Source of the DNA: an archaeon | GTDB lineage: Archaea > Nanobdellota > Nanobdellia > Woesearchaeales > WJKL01 | Direction of reading: 5' to 3' | NCBI GenBank assembly: GCA_020056025.1 | Contig: JAGVIO010000033.1 | Location: 1 to 7,059 of the forward strand | DNA length: 7,059 nt | Shown here: positions 4,333 through 7,059 of the stretch, piece after piece | How positions within the stretch are numbered: position 1 is the first letter of the stretch | How the letters are laid out: each line of letters opens with the position of its first letter | Program-made: the position numbers and the translations under genes | The notes under the pieces: model-generated | The model's database searches: none | Told to the model about the DNA's origin: nothing | Seen by the model: only the letters and a program-made list of their open reading frames with translations

Positions 4333-5643
4333 ATGGGAAAGATAAGCCCAGTATCATCAAAATATATTATTCATGCGTCAATTGAAATTGACGGCGTTGT
4401 TGAGAAACCAGATGTAATAGGAGCTATATTCGGACAGACAGAGGGGCTTTTGGGAGCTGATCTTGAGCTCAGAGAGCTTCAAAGGTCAGGAAGGATCGGA
4501 AGAATAGAAGTGAATGTTGACACCAAGATCGGAAAGACGCAGGGCTCGATTATAGTCCCTTCTTCTTTGGACAAGGCAGAAACGAGCATTGTAGGAGCTG
4601 CTCTGGAAATCATACAACGAATTGGCCCTTGCAATGCCAAGATAAGAGTAGAAAACATTGAAGATGTCAGGATAAGCAAGAGAAAGCTAGTGATTGAAAG
4701 AGCAAAGGAATTATTGAAGCAGATGAATGATAGCATAATGCCTGATTCACAAGAATTGGCAGATGAAGTTGCACATTCAGTAAGAATGATGGAAGTCCAA
4801 GCTTATGGAAAGGATAGGTTGCCTGCTGGTCCTGCAATAGATGAATCTGATGAAGTTATTGTCTGCGAAGGAAGGGCTGATGTACTGAACCTTTTGAAGC
4901 ATGGAATAAAGAACGTTATTGGAATGAACGGGACTTCTGTGCCTCAGACAATTGTCGAGCTTGCAAAACGCAAAACAATAACTGCATTTGTTGACGGAGA
5001 CAGAGGCGGAGACCTTATCATAAAGGAATTGCTTTCTATAGCTGACATTGATTTTGTAACAAAGGCGCCTGACGGGAAAGAAGTTGAAGAGATAACAAAT
5101 AAAGAGATATATAAGGCACTTAGAGGAAGGATTACTGCTGAACAGGCTAAGCTTGATTTCTCAAGAGACGCTGAAAAGCCCCAGCAATCACAGCAGCATT
5201 ATCAGCAGTCAAGACCTGTTCAACCACCACAGCAACAGCAGTTCCAAAGACCTCAAGCAGCACCTTATGCTGCGCCTATACAAAGGCCTTACCAGTCAGC
5301 AGCGCCAATGGCAAACAGGTTTGTGAGAAGGCCTGCCGGAGCTATTGTGTCTGACGAAGAAAAGGCAAAGTTCAAGTCAATGCTTGAAGACCTTATCGGA
5401 ACAAGAGGAGCTTATATCCTTGACGAGAAATTAAACATACTTGGAAAAGTGCCTATAAGCGAAATAACTGCAACTGTCAAGAGCCTGAATTCAGGAATAT
5501 ATGCGATTGTGTTTGACGGCGCTGTTGAAAAGCCTATAGCTGAAGTTGCTGAAAAGGCAAACATCAGGCATATTGTTGCAATGGAGAACAAGCTCAAGCC
5601 AGGAGAGACTAGGCTTAATGTTTTGACTGCAAAGGATTTGTAA
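4333..5643 (+). CDS. dnaG: Archaeal DnaG-type primase (TOPRIM)
   Basis: The archaeal DnaG family makes short primers in vitro and is also a component of the archaeal exosome, where it aids poly(A)-rich RNA binding; the main replicative primase of archaea is PriSL. The 436 residues begin with the usual N-terminal domain (KYIIHA at 10-15, IGAIFGQTEGLLG at 29-41). The TOPRIM domain spans about 173-260, with VIVCEGRADV (Glu179) and DGDRGG (Asp221, Asp223) as metal ligands. A Gln/Pro/Ala-rich flexible linker at about 283-330 precedes a C-terminal domain at 338-433 (EEKAKFKSMLEDLIGTRGAY). The gene stands alone on the plus strand behind a long structured noncoding region and a GGAGG site, and ends at a convergent T-rich terminator. 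Identity is secure; which of the two roles dominates here cannot be told from sequence. Confidence 0.95.
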   Translation: MGKISPVSSKYIIHASIEIDGVVEKPDVIGAIFGQTEGLLGADLELRELQRSGRIGRIEVNVDTKIGKTQGSIIVPSSLDKAETSIVGAALEIIQRIGPCNAKIRVENIEDVRISKRKLVIERAKELLKQMNDSIMPDSQELADEVAHSVRMMEVQAYGKDRLPAGPAIDESDEVIVCEGRADVLNLLKHGIKNVIGMNGTSVPQTIVELAKRKTITAFVDGDRGGDLIIKELLSIADIDFVTKAPDGKEVEEITNKEIYKALRGRITAEQAKLDFSRDAEKPQQSQQHYQQSRPVQPPQQQQFQRPQAAPYAAPIQRPYQSAAPMANRFVRRPAGAIVSDEEKAKFKSMLEDLIGTRGAYILDEKLNILGKVPISEITATVKSLNSGIYAIVFDGAVEKPIAEVAEKANIRHIVAMENKLKPGETRLNVLTAKDL

Positions 5644-5651
5644 AAATCAGA

Positions 5652-5700
5652 TTTATTTTATTTTTTAATTTTATTTTCTTTTTCTTATTGTTTTTTGATT
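5652..5700 (+). terminator. T-rich terminator of dnaG
   Basis: Starting 9 nt past the dnaG stop codon, a 49-bp stretch is almost entirely T with scattered A, including three runs of six T or longer when single interruptions are allowed. This is the standard archaeal U-tract terminator. No hairpin is evident. Confidence 0.7.
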
Positions 5701-5731
5701 TAAATAATTACAGAACTAAAATAGGATTAAG

Positions 5732-5757
5732 AATAAAACCAAAAGAAAAAATAAAAA
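5732..5757 (-). terminator. T-rich terminator of the foldase gene
   Basis: On the minus strand, directly after the foldase stop codon, the sequence reads as T runs (TTTTTATTTTTTCTTTTGG). It faces the dnaG terminator, so each strand of this short convergent gap carries its own U-tract. Confidence 0.6.
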
Positions 5758-7046
5758 TTATTTGCAGCTGTCTGCAAATGCCTTGAGATCAGACTTGCTC
5801 ATCGCGCCCATCTTGACTTCTTTTGTGCCTGCGCAGATGAATTCAGGAACTCCCTGGCCAATAACATCACTGAAGCAGTCATTGACTGCCTTGACTTCTT
5901 CTGAGCTTGTCTCTGCCCAATAGAATTTCAGGCCTTCTGATTCAAGCTCTTTTACAATCGGAATCATGTTCTGGCAATGAGGGCACCAGTCTGCATGATA
6001 GAAGATAACTGTGTCTGAACTGATGCCATAGTTGGCTATGCAGTCTGAAGAACTTGCTTCTGATGTGCTTGTACTTGTGCCTGCTGCAGCAGAGCCTGCT
6101 GTTGAAGCTGATTTTTTAATCTCTGCTTTGCTTTTCAGCTCATTAAGATAGTCTTCTATTATCTTCTGCTGCTTTCCAACAAGCAAAGAATCTTTTATCA
6201 TTTCCTGCGCATCATTCAAATATACTGTGTTTGTCTCCCTTTGGATGACATGCCAGCCAAACTGTGTCTGAACTGGCTCTGAGGTTTTGTTTATCTTCAA
6301 TCTAAAAACTGCTTCTTCAAATTCAGGAACAAGCTGGCCTGGGCTGAAAAATCCAAGCTCTCCGCCAGTTGCTGCGCTTGCTGTATCGATGCTTTTTTCC
6401 TCTGCAATGTCTGCAAATTCCTTGCCGCTTTTCAAATCAGAGATTATGTCTTTTGCCTCCTGCTCTGTCTTCACCAATATATGCCTTGCCCTTGCCTGGC
6501 CTTCTTTTGCTGTGAAATCTTCCTTGTGCTCATTATAATAAGCTGTTATTTCAGAATCATTGACAACTGCTTTCTCGAGGACAACCTGTTCTATCAATAA
6601 TTTGACAATAGCACTATACTTGTAATATTTTTTGAAGTCATCAAGAGCCATGCCTGCTTGGCTAAGCTGAGATTCAAAATCCTGCTTTGATATTGAGCTG
6701 TCTGACAATAGCTTATCCAGTGATTTGCTGATATCTTCATCACTTATTGCAATGCCTGATTTTGCAGCTTCCTGCAGCAGTATTCTTTCGTCAATCAGCT
6801 GGTCTAAAAAATCCCCCTTGTCCATCTGATAAGGTGTGTTTGCTGAAAAGAAAGAGTATCTTGAATCAAGCTCTGCTGCGGAAATCTCTTCGCCATTGAC
6901 TGTTGCTGCATCAGTTACTGCAGCCTGTTTTGGCTTGACTGACAAGTCAAGGCTCATCACAACAATAAAAATCACTGCAATCAGCGCAATTGCCGAGATT
7001 AGGATTATATTCTGCTTTTTTGCGCCTATTCCTTTTTTGGGATTGA
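5758..7046 (-). CDS. Membrane-anchored parvulin PPIase fused to thioredoxin domain (5' partial)
   Basis: The frame is open to the right edge, so the true start is missing. The internal GTG at 6975 lies inside a membrane helix and is not the start. Residues here are counted from that GTG; 23 more are visible before it. They give KKGIGAKKQN and then, running past the GTG, about 18 hydrophobic residues: a signal anchor leaving the rest outside the cell. A SurA/PrsA-like chaperone segment spans about 24-155. The parvulin domain spans about 160-247, with ARARHILVKT (His165), GGELGFFSPG and QFGWHVIQ (His242). A Ser/Thr/Ala/Gly linker (286-311) leads to a thioredoxin fold with WCPHC at 330-334 and a probable cis-proline in GVPEF (Pro377). 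Cys312, 367, 381 and 404 are additional. Role inferred: proline isomerisation and disulfide chemistry on secreted proteins. Confidence 0.85.
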
Positions 7047-7059
7047 AGATCGGAAGAGC
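7047..7059. other. Illumina adapter sequence at contig end
   Basis: AGATCGGAAGAGC is exactly the 13-base stem shared by Illumina TruSeq adapters. It sits flush with the last base of the window and continues the foldase frame only by chance. It should be treated as untrimmed library sequence, not genome. Confidence 0.9.

Noticed and set aside
6959..6975. Start of the foldase gene at the GTG at 6975
   Set aside because: The frame stays open upstream to the contig edge and encodes lysines followed by the first half of a membrane helix that this start would cut.

Overview
The window reads as archaeal chromosome from an AT-rich genome. The evidence is an archaeal-type DnaG primase, both subunits of DNA topoisomerase VI, an archaeal Dim2/Pno1-like two-KH protein, and TATA boxes of the TTTATATA type preceded by purine-rich BRE-like sequence. 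The divergent proteins and the parvulin-thioredoxin fusion would suit a DPANN-type lineage such as Woesearchaeota or Pacearchaeota, but that placement is inference. The last 13 bases match the Illumina adapter stem, so the right edge is the end of an assembled contig.

Layout. Positions 3565 down to 40 on the minus strand form one compact operon: dim2-like, top6B (17-nt overlap), top6A (2-nt gap), then a 44-residue Cys-rich protein starting 1 nt after top6A. It has a nearly leaderless promoter at 3588-3595 and a T-rich end at 15-39. Positions 4333-5643 on the plus strand encode DnaG with a strong GGAGG site. Positions 5758 to the right edge on the minus strand encode a membrane-anchored extracytoplasmic foldase: SurA/PrsA-like segment, parvulin PPIase and a WCPHC thioredoxin domain, cut at its N-terminus. 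DnaG and the foldase converge on a short T-rich/A-rich terminator zone.

The unusual part is the 767-bp gap between the divergent dim2 and dnaG genes (3566-4332). It holds two plus-strand TATA boxes, each associated with a dyad, and two blocks of predicted RNA structure. Block 1 (about 3683-3848) is a run of four hairpins, three of them capped by UUCG, GCAA and UUCG tetraloops. Block 2 (3960-4206) is two tandem copies of what looks like one 108-120-nt RNA module. The copies share loop sequences, while their inner-stem base pairs differ in a compensatory way. A 13-bp hairpin with a T5 tract and then the dnaG Shine-Dalgarno follow. This is either a pair of noncoding RNA genes or a structured, possibly regulatory, leader of dnaG. 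I could not match it to SRP RNA, RNase P RNA, tRNA or any riboswitch class I can recall.

How the genes fit together: TopoVI and DnaG serve chromosome topology and replication (archaeal DnaG is also known from the exosome), the KH protein serves small-subunit ribosome assembly, and the foldase acts outside the cytoplasmic membrane on secreted proteins.
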